Source of the DNA: Planctomycetia bacterium
GTDB lineage: Bacteria > Planctomycetota > Planctomycetia > Pirellulales > UBA1268
Length of the DNA: 64,000 bases
Assembly: GCA_014192425.1 (NCBI GenBank)
Contig: BJHK01000017.1
Coordinates: 1 to 64,000 of the forward strand
Reading direction: 5' to 3'
A program made the position numbers and the translations under genes. Each line of letters begins with the position of its first letter. Position 1 is the first letter of the stretch. Below, one piece after another: positions 38,298 through 47,520 of the stretch. Under the pieces are notes generated by a model that did not search any database, was not told the DNA's origin, and saw nothing but the letters and a program-made list of their open reading frames with translations.

Positions 38298-39827
38298 ATG
38301 AACACGATCACACGCCGCGACTCCCGTCGCACCGCGATCCTCCTCGCCATCCTCATCGCCTGCAGCGGACCGCGGCCGCCACATGCGGCCGATGCCGTTC
38401 CCGACCGGGGCCCGGGAACGGACGCCGCCGTCGTGGAGAAGTTTCGCGAGCGGAACGGCGCGGTGTTCGCCGACTGGCCCAGGCCGCGGGCGGTCGTCGT
38501 CGTGACCGGAGAACTCGACGGCTACATCGAGCCCTGCGGCTGTACCGGCAAGGAGAACCAGAAGGGGGGCCTGAGCCGGCGGCAGAATTTTCTCCGCGCG
38601 ATCGAGGCGGCCGGCTGGCCGGTGATGGCGGTCGATCTCGGCGGCCAGGTCCGGCGCTTCGGCCGGCAGACGGAGGCGAAGTTCCAGTCGATCGCCGACG
38701 GCCTGCGCGCGATGCAGTATGCCGCCGTGGGCCTCGGCCCCGGCGACCTCCGGCTGCCGACCGAGGAGGTCGTGGCCGCGGTCGCGGCCATCGGTGATCA
38801 GCCGACGCCGTTCCTGTCGGCCAACGTCGGTCTGTTCGGATTCGACGCGGGCATCACGCCCCGGTTTCGTGTCGTCCCGGTCGGCGACCTGACGATCGGC
38901 GTCACGAGCGTGCTCGGTGACAAGGAAGCGGCCCAGATCCGCAACGACACCGTGGCCACGAAGCCCGCCGGCGCGGCGCTCACGGAGGTGGCCGGCCTGC
39001 TCGCCAAGGCGGGCTGCAACCAGCGCATCCTGCTCTCGGCGGCACGGCCGGAGGAGACCCGCGCCATCGCAGCCGAACAGCCGGGCTTCGACATCGTGGT
39101 GACGGCGGGTGGAGCGGACGAGCCGCCGCTTGTGCCGCCGCTGCTGCCGGGGGGCGGCCGCCTCATCGAGGTCGGCCACAAGGGGATGTTCGCCGTGGTC
39201 ATCGGGTTCTTCGCCGACGCCCAGGTGCCGGTGCGGGTGCAGCGGGTGCCGCTCGACGCCCGGTGGGGGGAATCGGCGGAGATGATCAGGCTGCTGGGGT
39301 CCTACCAGAACAAGCTGGAGACGCTGGGCTTGAAGGGGCTGGGCATCGTGCCGCTCCGGCATCCGACCGGTCGCCGCTTCGCCGGCAGTGCCGCCTGCGC
39401 GGAGTGCCACCAGGAGGCCTACGACGTCTGGAAGGACACGCCGCATGCAACGGCGTTGACGACGCTGGAAGAGCAGGTGCCGCGGCGTGATGGCGACCCC
39501 GAGTGTCTGTCGTGCCACGTGGTCGGCTGGGCGGCACAGCGGTTCGAGCCCTTCGAGGGGGGCTTCGCGGGCATGAAGGCGACGCCGCACCTCGCCCACC
39601 AGGGGTGCGAGAACTGCCACGGCCCGGCGGCGGCGCACACGGCGGTGGAACGCGGCGACGTGAAGACGACGGAAGCGGAGCGGAACCGGCTCCGGCAGGA
39701 CCTGGTGCTGACCCTGGCGACGCCCGAGGGGAAGCAGAAGGCGGTGAACAACTGCCTGGAGTGTCACGATCTGGACAACAGTCCGAAGTTCGACTTCGAC
39801 GAGTACTGGCCGGATGTGAAGCACTGA
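38298..39827 (+). CDS. Metallophosphatase-like protein fused to a four-haem cytochrome domain
   Basis: The 509-residue exported protein starts with a signal peptide ending near PPHAADA. About 330 residues resemble the 5'-nucleotidase/UshA-type metallophosphatase fold (VTGELDGYIEPCGCTGKENQKGG and later DIVVTAGGAD). The last 150 residues carry four CxxCH haem sites (CAECH, CLSCH, CENCH, CLECH) in a cytochrome c554-like arrangement. Several canonical phosphatase metal ligands are not evident, so the first domain may be non-catalytic or have another activity. It probably acts in periplasmic electron transfer. It is coupled to the DUF1573 gene and is followed by a hairpin. Confidence 0.82.
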   Translation: MNTITRRDSRRTAILLAILIACSGPRPPHAADAVPDRGPGTDAAVVEKFRERNGAVFADWPRPRAVVVVTGELDGYIEPCGCTGKENQKGGLSRRQNFLRAIEAAGWPVMAVDLGGQVRRFGRQTEAKFQSIADGLRAMQYAAVGLGPGDLRLPTEEVVAAVAAIGDQPTPFLSANVGLFGFDAGITPRFRVVPVGDLTIGVTSVLGDKEAAQIRNDTVATKPAGAALTEVAGLLAKAGCNQRILLSAARPEETRAIAAEQPGFDIVVTAGGADEPPLVPPLLPGGGRLIEVGHKGMFAVVIGFFADAQVPVRVQRVPLDARWGESAEMIRLLGSYQNKLETLGLKGLGIVPLRHPTGRRFAGSAACAECHQEAYDVWKDTPHATALTTLEEQVPRRDGDPECLSCHVVGWAAQRFEPFEGGFAGMKATPHLAHQGCENCHGPAAAHTAVERGDVKTTEAERNRLRQDLVLTLATPEGKQKAVNNCLECHDLDNSPKFDFDEYWPDVKH

Positions 39828-39835
39828 CTTAAGCG

Positions 39836-39864
39836 CTCGCCGGGCCATCCATGGCCCCGGCGAG
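39836..39864 (+). terminator. Strong hairpin after the multihaem gene
   Basis: CTCGCCGGGCCAT pairs with ATGGCCCCGGCGAG with a single bulged G and a two-base loop, starting nine bases after the stop codon. No T-tract follows. It is the best terminator-like structure for this gene. Confidence 0.45.
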
Positions 39865-39867
39865 CTT

Positions 39868-39905
39868 GCTCGGCGATGGCACAGCCAAGGTGTGCCATGC
39901 CGAGC
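39868..39905. repeat. Long hairpin at the head of the repeat array
   Basis: GCTCGGCGATGGCACA pairs with TGTGCCATGCCGAGC over 15 base pairs with one bulged G, around a seven-base loop. The right arm overlaps the first base pairs of the 157-bp tandem repeat. Confidence 0.7.
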
Positions 39906-40241
39906 CGCCCGGCCTCCGAGCCGGGCGTTGCCGCTAGAGGGCGAGGGTACCGCCCAACTGGTCGCCTGGAGGGCGGCCTTCCAAGCGCGGGCGGAGGCCC
40001 GCAAGAGGTGTCGCCGGCCACGACGGCGGCGACACCGCGAAAGTTCTCGTGCCATGCCGAGCCGCCCGGCCTCCGAGCCGGGCGTTGCCGCTAGAGGGCG
40101 AGGGTACCGCCCAACTGGTCGCCTGGAGGGCGGCCTTCCAAGCGCGGGCGGAGGCCCGCAAGAGGTGTCGCCGGCCACGACGGCGGCGACACCGCGAAAG
40201 TTCTCGTGCCATGCCGAGCCGCCCGGCCTCCGAGCCGGGCG
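39897..40241. repeat. 157-bp perfect tandem repeat, 2.2 copies
   Basis: Copies run 39897-40053 and 40054-40210 and are identical in the printed sequence. A third starts at 40211 and is identical for 31 bases, then diverges. Each unit contains three hairpins: CCCGGC/GCCGGG, GCGGGC/GCCCGC and a 10-bp stem GGTGTCGCCG/CGGCGACACC. Open frames cross the array but look like chance translation of high-GC DNA. Confidence 0.95.
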
Positions 40242-40768
40242 TGGTTGCCGTGCGCGTGCACGCGGCGCGGCCTTCGGCCGCTGCGTGCGGCGAAGCGCCC
40301 AACTGGCCGCCTGGAGGGCGGCCTTACGAGGCAGACGGAGGCACCTTACCGACGGTCTGCGTGAACATACCGCGGAGGCCCGCAGCGGGTGTCGCCGGCC
40401 CGGGGGCGGCAAAAGTCTCGTCGCTGGGGCGAGGATACGCCCCACGCTCCTTAAGCTTTCGCCGACCCCCGTGCCTCGTCCCACGGAGAATCCACGGTAC
40501 ACCTCGCGAACGTTGCAGCCCAACACCAACCCGGTGCCTGAAAGGCGGCCCACCAAGAGCGAGCGGAGGAAACGAGCCGGTCGGAGGCACGCGCAGGAGT
40601 CCGGGGTGCTTTGCCTGCACCACAAGACGAACCATCACGCACGAGAACGCAACGGCAAAGTCCCCCGGCGACGAGCATGTCTCCGACCGGCGGGCCCGTG
40701 CGCAGGACGGACGGATCTGACCACGCCGTGACGCCTCACGACCGTGTCTCTCGGCGCGCCGGCCGCGG
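40242..40768. other. Repeat-derived intergenic DNA upstream of the yebC stop
   Basis: This stretch of about 530 bp has no convincing gene. It holds the diverged remainder of the third repeat copy, an inserted palindromic segment (GCGGCCTTCGGCCGC), the structured element at 40391-40526 shared with 62296-62434, and a segment at 40571-40606 that matches 13326-13360. It separates two convergent gene blocks. Confidence 0.6.
40391..40526 (+). repeat. Dispersed structured element, copy 1
   Basis: It shares ordered blocks with 62296-62434: GTCGCCGG, GGGGGCGG, AAAGTCTCG, GCGAGGATACGCC, CGACCCCCG and a terminal CCAACAC. CGGGGG and CCCCCG can form an outer stem, and GGGGCG/CGCCCC an inner hairpin. It is non-coding. 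Confidence 0.65.
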
Positions 40769-41518
40769 TCAGCCCAGTTGGGCCAGCGCCTCGTCCGGGA
40801 TGTTGAAGTTCGCGGCCACGCTCTGCACGTCGTCATGGTCGTCGAGCCGCTCCATCAGGTCGAGCACCTTGCGGGCCGTGTCGGCGTCCTCGACGTCCAC
40901 CGAATTCGTCGGGATCCGCACGATCTCGTTGGAGTCGACCGCAATGCCGGCCTGCTGCAAGACGTCGAGGACCGCGGCCATCGAGGCCGGCTCGCAGACC
41001 ACCTCCCAGCGGTCGCCGGACAACTTCACGTCGTCGGCCCCCGCCTCGACCGCGATCTCCATCAGCCGGTCCTCCGCACACGCCGCCTGCGGCACGCGGA
41101 CGACCCCCTTGCGCTGAAACAGATAGGCCACGCAGCCCGTGCCCCCGAGCTTGCCGCCACAGATCTCGAAGATCTTGCGAATCTCCGGCGCGGTGCGGTT
41201 CTTGTTGTCGGTGAGAATCTCGCAGAGCACGGCCACGCCGCCGGCGCCGTAGCCCTCGTAGAGCGACTCCTCGAGGTCGCCCCCCTTGAGTTCGCCGGTG
41301 CCGGTCTTGATCGCCCGCTGGATGTTGTCCTTGGGCATGCTCACCGCCTTGGCGGCATCAATCGCATACCGCAGGCGCAGGTTCGCGTCCGGGTCCGCCC
41401 CGCCATGCTTGGCCGCCACGATGATCGCCTTGGCAAGCTTGCTCCACAGCTTGCCGCGCTTGGCGTCGATCAGCGACTTCTTGCGGGCGATGTTGGCCCA
41501 GTGGGAATGTCCGGCCAC
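40769..41518 (-). CDS. yebC: YebC/PmpR-family protein
   Basis: YebC-family proteins have been described as transcriptional regulators and, more recently, as translation factors relieving stalls at proline-rich stretches. The 249-residue protein has the classic N-terminus AGHSHWANIARKKSLIDAKRGKLWSKL and the glycine-rich YEGYGAGGVAVLCEILTDN. GTG 41518 is the start, with GAGGAG immediately upstream; the extra upstream frame is not conserved. It is the last gene of the nusA-infB-rbfA block, 22 bp after the endonuclease-fold protein. Confidence 0.95.
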   Translation of the reverse strand: MAGHSHWANIARKKSLIDAKRGKLWSKLAKAIIVAAKHGGADPDANLRLRYAIDAAKAVSMPKDNIQRAIKTGTGELKGGDLEESLYEGYGAGGVAVLCEILTDNKNRTAPEIRKIFEICGGKLGGTGCVAYLFQRKGVVRVPQAACAEDRLMEIAVEAGADDVKLSGDRWEVVCEPASMAAVLDVLQQAGIAVDSNEIVRIPTNSVDVEDADTARKVLDLMERLDDHDDVQSVAANFNIPDEALAQLG

Positions 41519-41540
41519 GTGCTCCTCCTCGTTGTCCCGC

Positions 41541-42821
41541 TCAGCGCGGCTTGCGCTTGGCCAGGTGCGCCGCATGCTGTCCGCCGGCGGCCGCCTTCGG
41601 CTCCGGCTTGGACGTCGGCGGCTTGGCTGTCGGCTGCTTGGCCGCAGGCTTCGCCGGGGGCTGTGCGGCGGCCGGCGCGGCCGGCGGCTTGATCGTGATC
41701 GGCTTGCCCACGTTCGGCTTCACCACGAAGGGCTTCGGACCGGCCTTGCCACTCTTGCCGTCCGCCGGCCGCTTCGGCCCGGAGCCGGCCGGCGGCAACG
41801 GCGTCTTGCCCACCGGTCGTGCCGCCGCCTGCGGTCCGGCCGGCCGGTGCTCCTCGGCGGCAGCGCGGGCGGCATCCGCGGCCTTCTGCCCCTCGCGACC
41901 GGTCGCCGGCGGGGGCGGCACCGGCTCGGGCATCGGCAGCCCGCGCTTCGGCAGTCGGTCCTTTGCCGCCGGGTTCACCCCCTGCAGCACCCGCTTCACC
42001 GTGGCCCCGTGCAGGTTCGCAAGGCACTCGAGGCCGAACTGGTGCAGCAGCGAGGCGAATTCACCGGCCGCCTTCTTGGGCACCACCCGCTCCAGGCCGA
42101 CGACCTTGCCCGAGTCGTACTCCTGCTGCGTGATGATCCCGGCGAGAAACAGAGCGGTCAGCGCCCCCTTGTCGAGCGGGATCATGTGCCCGCCGAGCCC
42201 TGTCGCGACGACGTACTGGATCGCGAACGGCGGCACGCCGTGAAGGCCCTCGAGCGTCTTGACGCCATGCGCCAGCGAGTGCTTGCGGGCATGCTCGAGG
42301 GAGAAGCTGTAGGTCGACTCGAACACGGCCTGGAGGGCGCGCCGCAGCGACAGCGCGGCTCGGGCGGGATCGGGAAGATCGTGGAGAACCTCGGCCAGTT
42401 CCGCCACGGTCGTGACACGGATCTCGTTGAGGTCGAACGCACGCTCGAGCAGTCTCGCGAACGCCTTCTCGGCCACCTCCGGCCGGGCGTTCTCCAGGCA
42501 GCACGCGAACAGGACCTGCTCGAGCAGCGGCCGTGACGTGTTCGGCACGATCGGCTTGTAGACCGCCCGCAGCGCCTTCTGCAGTTTGGGGAGAAGCACC
42601 GACCGGGCCGGCTGCTTGACGGCGGGAGGTTTCACGGCGGCGGGCTGCTTGGCTGGCGTGGGCTGCTTGGCAGTGGCTGCCTGTTTCGCGGGCGCCACCT
42701 GCTTCGCGGGGGCGGGCCTGGCCCCCGCCTTCGCAGCTCCGACTGCCGGCTTCCCCTTGGTGGGCCGGGCCGCGTGGCCGGGCTTGCGGGACGGCTGCTG
42801 ATTTCGCTTCGGTGCTTTCAT
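41541..42821 (-). CDS. Endonuclease III-fold (HhH) protein with basic Ala/Lys/Pro tails
   Basis: The 426-residue protein has a central helical domain (about 90-285) flanked by low-complexity Lys/Ala/Pro tails like histone H1. Segment 190-217 (LEGLHGVPPFAIQYVV ... IPLDKGA) aligns with the helix-hairpin-helix and catalytic Asp of endonuclease III. The Asp is kept (Asp217), but the catalytic Lys position is Phe199 and no iron-sulphur Cys cluster is present. It probably binds DNA or RNA, with little chance of lyase activity (inference). Its ATG overlaps the rbfA stop by four bases, so it is translated with the translation-factor operon. Confidence 0.72.
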   Translation of the reverse strand: MKAPKRNQQPSRKPGHAARPTKGKPAVGAAKAGARPAPAKQVAPAKQAATAKQPTPAKQPAAVKPPAVKQPARSVLLPKLQKALRAVYKPIVPNTSRPLLEQVLFACCLENARPEVAEKAFARLLERAFDLNEIRVTTVAELAEVLHDLPDPARAALSLRRALQAVFESTYSFSLEHARKHSLAHGVKTLEGLHGVPPFAIQYVVATGLGGHMIPLDKGALTALFLAGIITQQEYDSGKVVGLERVVPKKAAGEFASLLHQFGLECLANLHGATVKRVLQGVNPAAKDRLPKRGLPMPEPVPPPPATGREGQKAADAARAAAEEHRPAGPQAAARPVGKTPLPPAGSGPKRPADGKSGKAGPKPFVVKPNVGKPITIKPPAAPAAAQPPAKPAAKQPTAKPPTSKPEPKAAAGGQHAAHLAKRKPR

Positions 42822-43243
42822 GGTTCGGTTCCTGCTGCTTCCTGCCGTTCTTCATCGTGTGCCGCCGTCGCGGGATCTGCCGCTGGCGACACCTCCGTCG
42901 GGTGCGGCAGCACCTCCCCGAGGACACGGGCGATCTCCAGCGCGTGCTTGACACCCCGGTCGAGCTCGAACCGCAGCCGCGGCGTATAGCGGGTCTCGAT
43001 CCGCTCCGCGATCCGCGACTGGAGAAAGCCGGCGGAGTTGGCGAGGCCGCGCAGGGCGAGTTGCTGTTTCGCCGGACTGCCCATGATCGAGACATGGATC
43101 GTCGCGGCCCGCATGTCCGGGTCCATCTCCACGCCGGTCACGGTCACGTCCCGGACGCGGGGATCGCGCACCTCGGTGAGGATGGCCATGCCGACCACCT
43201 CCCGCACCGCCTCGGCCGCCTTGAGAAGTCGTCGCGTGCTCAC
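42818..43243 (-). CDS. rbfA: Ribosome-binding factor A
   Basis: RbfA assists late maturation of the 30S subunit. The 141-residue protein contains the KH-like core (LLKAAEAVREVVGMAILTEVRDPRV and IHVSIMGSPAKQQLALRGL) and the PRLRFELDRGVKHALEI C-terminal signature. GTG 43243 overlaps the infB stop as GTGA, which fixes the start and implies coupling; the longer frame upstream is unlikely. A 20-residue acidic tail follows. It in turn overlaps the next gene by four bases. Confidence 0.92.
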   Translation of the reverse strand: MSTRRLLKAAEAVREVVGMAILTEVRDPRVRDVTVTGVEMDPDMRAATIHVSIMGSPAKQQLALRGLANSAGFLQSRIAERIETRYTPRLRFELDRGVKHALEIARVLGEVLPHPTEVSPAADPATAAHDEERQEAAGTEP

Positions 43244-45870
43244 GAGAGCGTCCGTGCGACTTCCTCGATCCGGTAGCACTCGAGGATGTCGCCCTCCTTG
43301 ACGTCGTTGAAGCCGGCCAGTTTGATGCCGCACTCGAGACCGTCACGAACCTCGCGGGCGTCGTCCTTCTCGCGCTTCAGCGATTCGATGCCGTACTCGC
43401 CGATCACACGGCTGTCGCGAATCACCCGCATCCGGCCGTTCCGCGCGATCACGCCGGCGATCACGCGGCAGCCGGCGATCACACCGAGGCGGCTGATCGA
43501 GAAGGTCCGCTGCACGATCGCCCGGCCGAGATCGGTCTCGCGCTTCTCGGGCGCGAGCATGCCCTCGAGGGCTTTCCGCAGGTCGTCGGTCACCTGGTAG
43601 ATGATGTCGTATCGCCGGACCTGCACGCCCCGATCCTCCGCCGCCGACCGGGCACGCTCGTCCGGCACGACGTTGAAGCCGATGATCACCGCGTCCGAGG
43701 CGTCGGCGAGGGCGACGTCCGCCTCGGTGATGCCCCCCACGGTCGCCTGGAGGACACGGACCTTGACCTCGGGATGATCGAGCTTCTGCAGTTCCTTGAG
43801 GATCGCCTCGATCGATCCGCGCTGGTCAGCGCGGAGGATGAGGTTGAGCGTGGGGGCCTTCTGGGCACCGAGCCGGTCGGCCAGGTTTTCCAGCGTCACG
43901 TGCACCGGGGCATGGCCCAGGCTCATCTGGCGCCGGATGCCGCTGCGCTGCACCGCCACCTCGCGGGCCTTGGCGATGTCGCCCACCACCTGAAACCGGT
44001 CGCCGGCGCCCGGGGCGACGTCGAGACCGGTGGCGAACACCGGGGTGCCGGGGGCCGCGCTCGTCAGTTTCCGCCTCGTCAGCGTGTCGAACAGCGACTT
44101 GACATGGCCGCTTGCCTCGCCGCAGACGAGGGCATCGCCGACCCGCAGCGTCCCCTTCTGCACCAGCAGGCAGGCGACCACCCCGCGGCCCTCGTGGATC
44201 GAGGCGTCGAGGCAGACGCCGGCGGCGCTCCGCTCCGGGTTCGCCCGTAGGTCGTGCAGTTCAGCGATCGTGAGCAGCGTGTCGAGCAGTTGGTCGACGC
44301 CCGCGCCGGTCACGGCGCTCGTCTTCACGACTTCCGTCTCGCCGCCCCATTCGGTGGGCAGCAGCTCATTCGCCGCCAACTGCTGGTAGACGCGTTGCAC
44401 GTCCGCACCGGGCAGGTCGATCTTGTTGATGCAGGCCACGATCGGCACGCCCGCAGCCCGGGCGTGGCTGATCGCCTCCTCGGTCTGCGGCATGATCCCG
44501 TCGTCGGCGGCGACCACGATCACCGCACAGTCGGTCACGTTGGCGCCGCGGGCCCGCATCTGCGTGAACGCCTCGTGCCCCGGCGTGTCGACGAACGTCA
44601 CCGACCTGTCGTTGTGCTTGACGGAATAGGCGCGGATGTGCTGCGTGATCCCGCCGCTCTCACGGGCGGCGACGTCGATGCCGAGGATCCTGTCGAGGAG
44701 TGATGTCTTGCCATGGTCGACGTGCCCGAGGAAGGTCACGACCGGCGGCCGCGGCTGCCGCAGGACGGGATCCTCGTCGACCGCATCAAAGCCGGCGAGC
44801 AGTTCCTTCTCCAGGTCCTCGACCGTCTTGATGTCGAGCTGCACCCCCATCTCGGCGGCGAGCAGCTCGACGGTGTCGCGATCGAGAAGGGTCGCCATGC
44901 TGGGCATCGATTCCATCCCGAACGTCAGCAGCTTCTTCAGCACCTCGCTCGCCGCCAGGCCGATCGCCTCGGAGAACGCCCGCACCGTGCAGGGAACCTG
45001 GATCGCGGCGTTCGCCTTGCGGGGGGCAGCCGTCGAAACGGCCGCTCCGCGCCGCGGCCGGCCGCCGCGCCGGCGGCGCATCGAATTCTCGTCGTCGCCG
45101 CCGCGGCCGTCGGACAGCCGCTTGCGGTTGAGCTGCCGCTGCTCCCGACCCCCGAGCAGGTCGTCCGAAGGACCGCCGGACTTCGAGGGCGTCCGCCGCG
45201 GCCGCACGCCGGGCTCGAGTGGCGGCGGCATCGGGGCCGGCCCGGTGCCCCCTCCGCGCAACAGCCCGCCCGGCCGCGGCCGCGAGCCGTCGGCCTGCCG
45301 CTGCTGCTCGTGCTTCCGCATGTGATCGGCGAGGGGCTTGGCGCCGCCGGCCTTCGCGCTGCGAATCGCATCGAGCGGCAGCTTCACGTCAGGCTTCTGG
45401 GCCACCGGCTCCTGGGACTGCCGCGTCACCGGCGGCCGGTTGGCGGCCGGCATCGGCGCCAGCTTGAAGGCCGGCCGCGGGGCGGGCTTGGCGCCATCCC
45501 CCATGCGGCCGGAAAGGGGCCGAGGCCGGGGCTGATCCCCGGCGGCCTTTGCAGGAGGGGCGATTTCCGGCGGCCGACCCTTGTTAATGCCGGCGGGGGC
45601 AATGTAATCCTCGCGCTTGAGCGCTCCGGTCGCCGGGGGCGTCGGGGCACCGGCTACCGGGGCCGGTCGCTGCGGTCCCGGCACGGGCGCCGGTCGCTCC
45701 GCCACCCGCTGCCGGCCGGCGATGAACTCCCTGAGCTTGGCAACCTCCTCGTCGGTCAGGCTCGCCAGCGCGGATCCCTTGTCCTGGATGCCGGCGCGCG
45801 TGCAGATCTCGACCAGCTCCTTGCTGTCAAACTTGAGTTCCTTCGCCAGCGTGTAAATCCGAACAGCCAC
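43240..45870 (-). CDS. infB: Translation initiation factor IF-2
   Basis: IF-2 is the GTPase that delivers fMet-tRNA to the 30S subunit. The 876-residue protein has the IF2_N module ([23 protein letters not shown]), about 200 residues of Pro/Arg-rich linker and a second IF2_N-like helix ([20 protein letters not shown]). The GTPase domain has G1 [13 protein letters not shown]3 DTPGHEAF and G4 CINKIDLP. Domains II-IV end in IECYR-type sequence near ILECYRIEE. It lies 129 bp after nusA and overlaps rbfA, the standard nusA-infB-rbfA order. Confidence 0.97.
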   Translation of the reverse strand: MAVRIYTLAKELKFDSKELVEICTRAGIQDKGSALASLTDEEVAKLREFIAGRQRVAERPAPVPGPQRPAPVAGAPTPPATGALKREDYIAPAGINKGRPPEIAPPAKAAGDQPRPRPLSGRMGDGAKPAPRPAFKLAPMPAANRPPVTRQSQEPVAQKPDVKLPLDAIRSAKAGGAKPLADHMRKHEQQRQADGSRPRPGGLLRGGGTGPAPMPPPLEPGVRPRRTPSKSGGPSDDLLGGREQRQLNRKRLSDGRGGDDENSMRRRRGGRPRRGAAVSTAAPRKANAAIQVPCTVRAFSEAIGLAASEVLKKLLTFGMESMPSMATLLDRDTVELLAAEMGVQLDIKTVEDLEKELLAGFDAVDEDPVLRQPRPPVVTFLGHVDHGKTSLLDRILGIDVAARESGGITQHIRAYSVKHNDRSVTFVDTPGHEAFTQMRARGANVTDCAVIVVAADDGIMPQTEEAISHARAAGVPIVACINKIDLPGADVQRVYQQLAANELLPTEWGGETEVVKTSAVTGAGVDQLLDTLLTIAELHDLRANPERSAAGVCLDASIHEGRGVVACLLVQKGTLRVGDALVCGEASGHVKSLFDTLTRRKLTSAAPGTPVFATGLDVAPGAGDRFQVVGDIAKAREVAVQRSGIRRQMSLGHAPVHVTLENLADRLGAQKAPTLNLILRADQRGSIEAILKELQKLDHPEVKVRVLQATVGGITEADVALADASDAVIIGFNVVPDERARSAAEDRGVQVRRYDIIYQVTDDLRKALEGMLAPEKRETDLGRAIVQRTFSISRLGVIAGCRVIAGVIARNGRMRVIRDSRVIGEYGIESLKREKDDAREVRDGLECGIKLAGFNDVKEGDILECYRIEEVARTLS

Positions 45871-45999
45871 TCAGTCCTCGCTCCACCGGTTCAGTCCGGC
45901 TTGGTGCCCAGCGTTCTCCACTCTCCGACCGCGAACCGTCATCCCACACCGTCCGACCGCGTCTCGCTTCAAACCCCTCCGCCATCGCTGTGCCGCTCA

Positions 46000-47301
46000 T
46001 CACGTGCCGTCGGCGGCCGCATCCGCACCCTCCACGGCATGATCGGCGGGCGGTTCCGCCCCGCCGCTCGCGGCCACCGCGTCGGCGACTTCGGCGTCGG
46101 CCGTCACCTTCGACTGCTCCCGCTGCTTGCGCCGCTCGTCGGCCGCCGCCACCTCGGCCACGGCGGCCCGCTGCTCGGCCTCGGCGACGATCGCATCCAC
46201 CGCCTCCTCCGACAGGCCACCGATCTCCATCAGGTCGGCGGGCTCGATCACCGACAGGTCGTCGTAGGACAGGAAGCCCTCTCCCACGAGCCGCTCGGCG
46301 ACGGACTCGTCGAGGCCTTCGATCGAGGAATAGCCGGCGATCGCCCGCTCGATCTGCTGGTCGAGCTCCTCGCGGGTCATGATCTCGATGTCCCAGCCGC
46401 AGAGCTTGCTGGCAAGCCGCACGTTTTGGCCGCGCCGGCCGATCGCCAACGACAGCTGGTCCTCGCGGACGAGGACGATGCCCCGACCGAGCATCTGGCA
46501 GAGGATGACCTCGTCCACCTCCGCCGGCTGCAGCGCGTTGGGCACCAGCACCTGCAGGTCGTCGCTCCAGCGGACGATGTCGATCCGCTCGCCGCCGAGT
46601 TCCTCGACGATGTTCTTGATGCGGTTGCCGCGCACGCCCACGCAGGCACCGACGCAGTCGATGCGGCTGTCGGAACTGATCACAGCGACCTTGCTGCGAT
46701 AGCCGGGCTCGCGGGCGATGGCCCGGATTTCGATCACGCCGTCGGCGATCTCGGGAATCTCCTGCTCGAAGAGCCGCTGCACGAGCTGCGGCCGGATCCG
46801 CGACAGGATGATCTTCACCCGGGTACCAACCTTGCGAACCTCGAAGATCGTGGCCCGGACCCGCTCGTTGGCGTGATACGACTCGCCCGGGATCTGCTCG
46901 CTCCGCGGCAGGATCGCCTCGGTGCTGCCGAGCGTGACGGTGGCTGCAGCCCCCTCGAACCGGCCCACCACACCCGACACCATCTGCCCGATCTGCTCCT
47001 CGAACTCGTCGTGGATGGCATCCCGCTCCGCCTCGCGGATCTTCTGGATGATCACCTGCTTGGCGGTTTGCGCCCCGATCCGCCCTGCCAGTTCGGCGGT
47101 GTCGAGAGTCTGACCGTCGCGGGTGCCGGAGACGTGGCCGTCGGCACGGTCGATCGTGAGCGCGATGGAGGACTCCTCGCCATACTGCCTGGCGAGGGCC
47201 GTGATGAGGGCGGCCTCGATCGCCTGGAACACGACTTCCTTGTCGATGTTCTTGTCGCGATGAATGGCGTCGACGATGCGGAGAATTTCTTCAGGCTTCA
47301 T
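46000..47301 (-). CDS. nusA: Transcription termination/antitermination factor NusA
   Basis: NusA binds RNA polymerase and modulates pausing, termination and antitermination. The 433-residue protein has the N-terminal domain ([28 protein letters not shown]), an S1 domain ([27 protein letters not shown]) and two KH domains ([27 protein letters not shown] and [22 protein letters not shown]). It also has one C-terminal helical repeat and an acidic Ala-rich tail. rimP, usually just upstream, is missing here. A good promoter lies 142-170 bases upstream. Confidence 0.97.
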   Translation of the reverse strand: MKPEEILRIVDAIHRDKNIDKEVVFQAIEAALITALARQYGEESSIALTIDRADGHVSGTRDGQTLDTAELAGRIGAQTAKQVIIQKIREAERDAIHDEFEEQIGQMVSGVVGRFEGAAATVTLGSTEAILPRSEQIPGESYHANERVRATIFEVRKVGTRVKIILSRIRPQLVQRLFEQEIPEIADGVIEIRAIAREPGYRSKVAVISSDSRIDCVGACVGVRGNRIKNIVEELGGERIDIVRWSDDLQVLVPNALQPAEVDEVILCQMLGRGIVLVREDQLSLAIGRRGQNVRLASKLCGWDIEIMTREELDQQIERAIAGYSSIEGLDESVAERLVGEGFLSYDDLSVIEPADLMEIGGLSEEAVDAIVAEAEQRAAVAEVAAADERRKQREQSKVTADAEVADAVAASGGAEPPADHAVEGADAAADGT

Positions 47302-47442
47302 AGGCTGCTCGGAGGCGGCGCAGGCGGACCGCCGGCACAGCCGACGCCCTTACACCGTTTGGACGCCGAAACACCCCGCTTCGCAGGTGTTTGGAACCAT
47401 CTCCGCAGCCCAGCAGCCAGTCACGCCCGTCGCTTCGGGCAA

Positions 47443-47471
47443 AGAGTAGGGCGACGGTCGGGCATTGTCAA
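47443..47471 (-). promoter_or_regulatory. Sigma-70-type promoter of the nusA operon
   Basis: A perfect TTGACA (47471-47466, minus strand) and TACTCT (47448-47443) are 17 bases apart, leaving a leader of about 135 bases before nusA. The -10 matches only three of six positions, but the exact -35 and spacing make this a credible promoter. Confidence 0.5.
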
Positions 47472-47520
47472 GGAGCAGCGGCTTTGCCGGGTTCCTGCCG
47501 CTTCGACGGCGGTCGTCCGC

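Noticed and set aside
39897-40241. CRISPR array
   Set aside because: The repeats are 157 bp and contiguous, with no unique spacers and no cas genes.
39897-40730. Coding frames across the tandem repeat array
   Set aside because: Translations repeat with the DNA (AARPPSRALPLEGEG and similar), lack a ribosome-binding site, and all reading frames are equally open, so the array is taken as non-coding.
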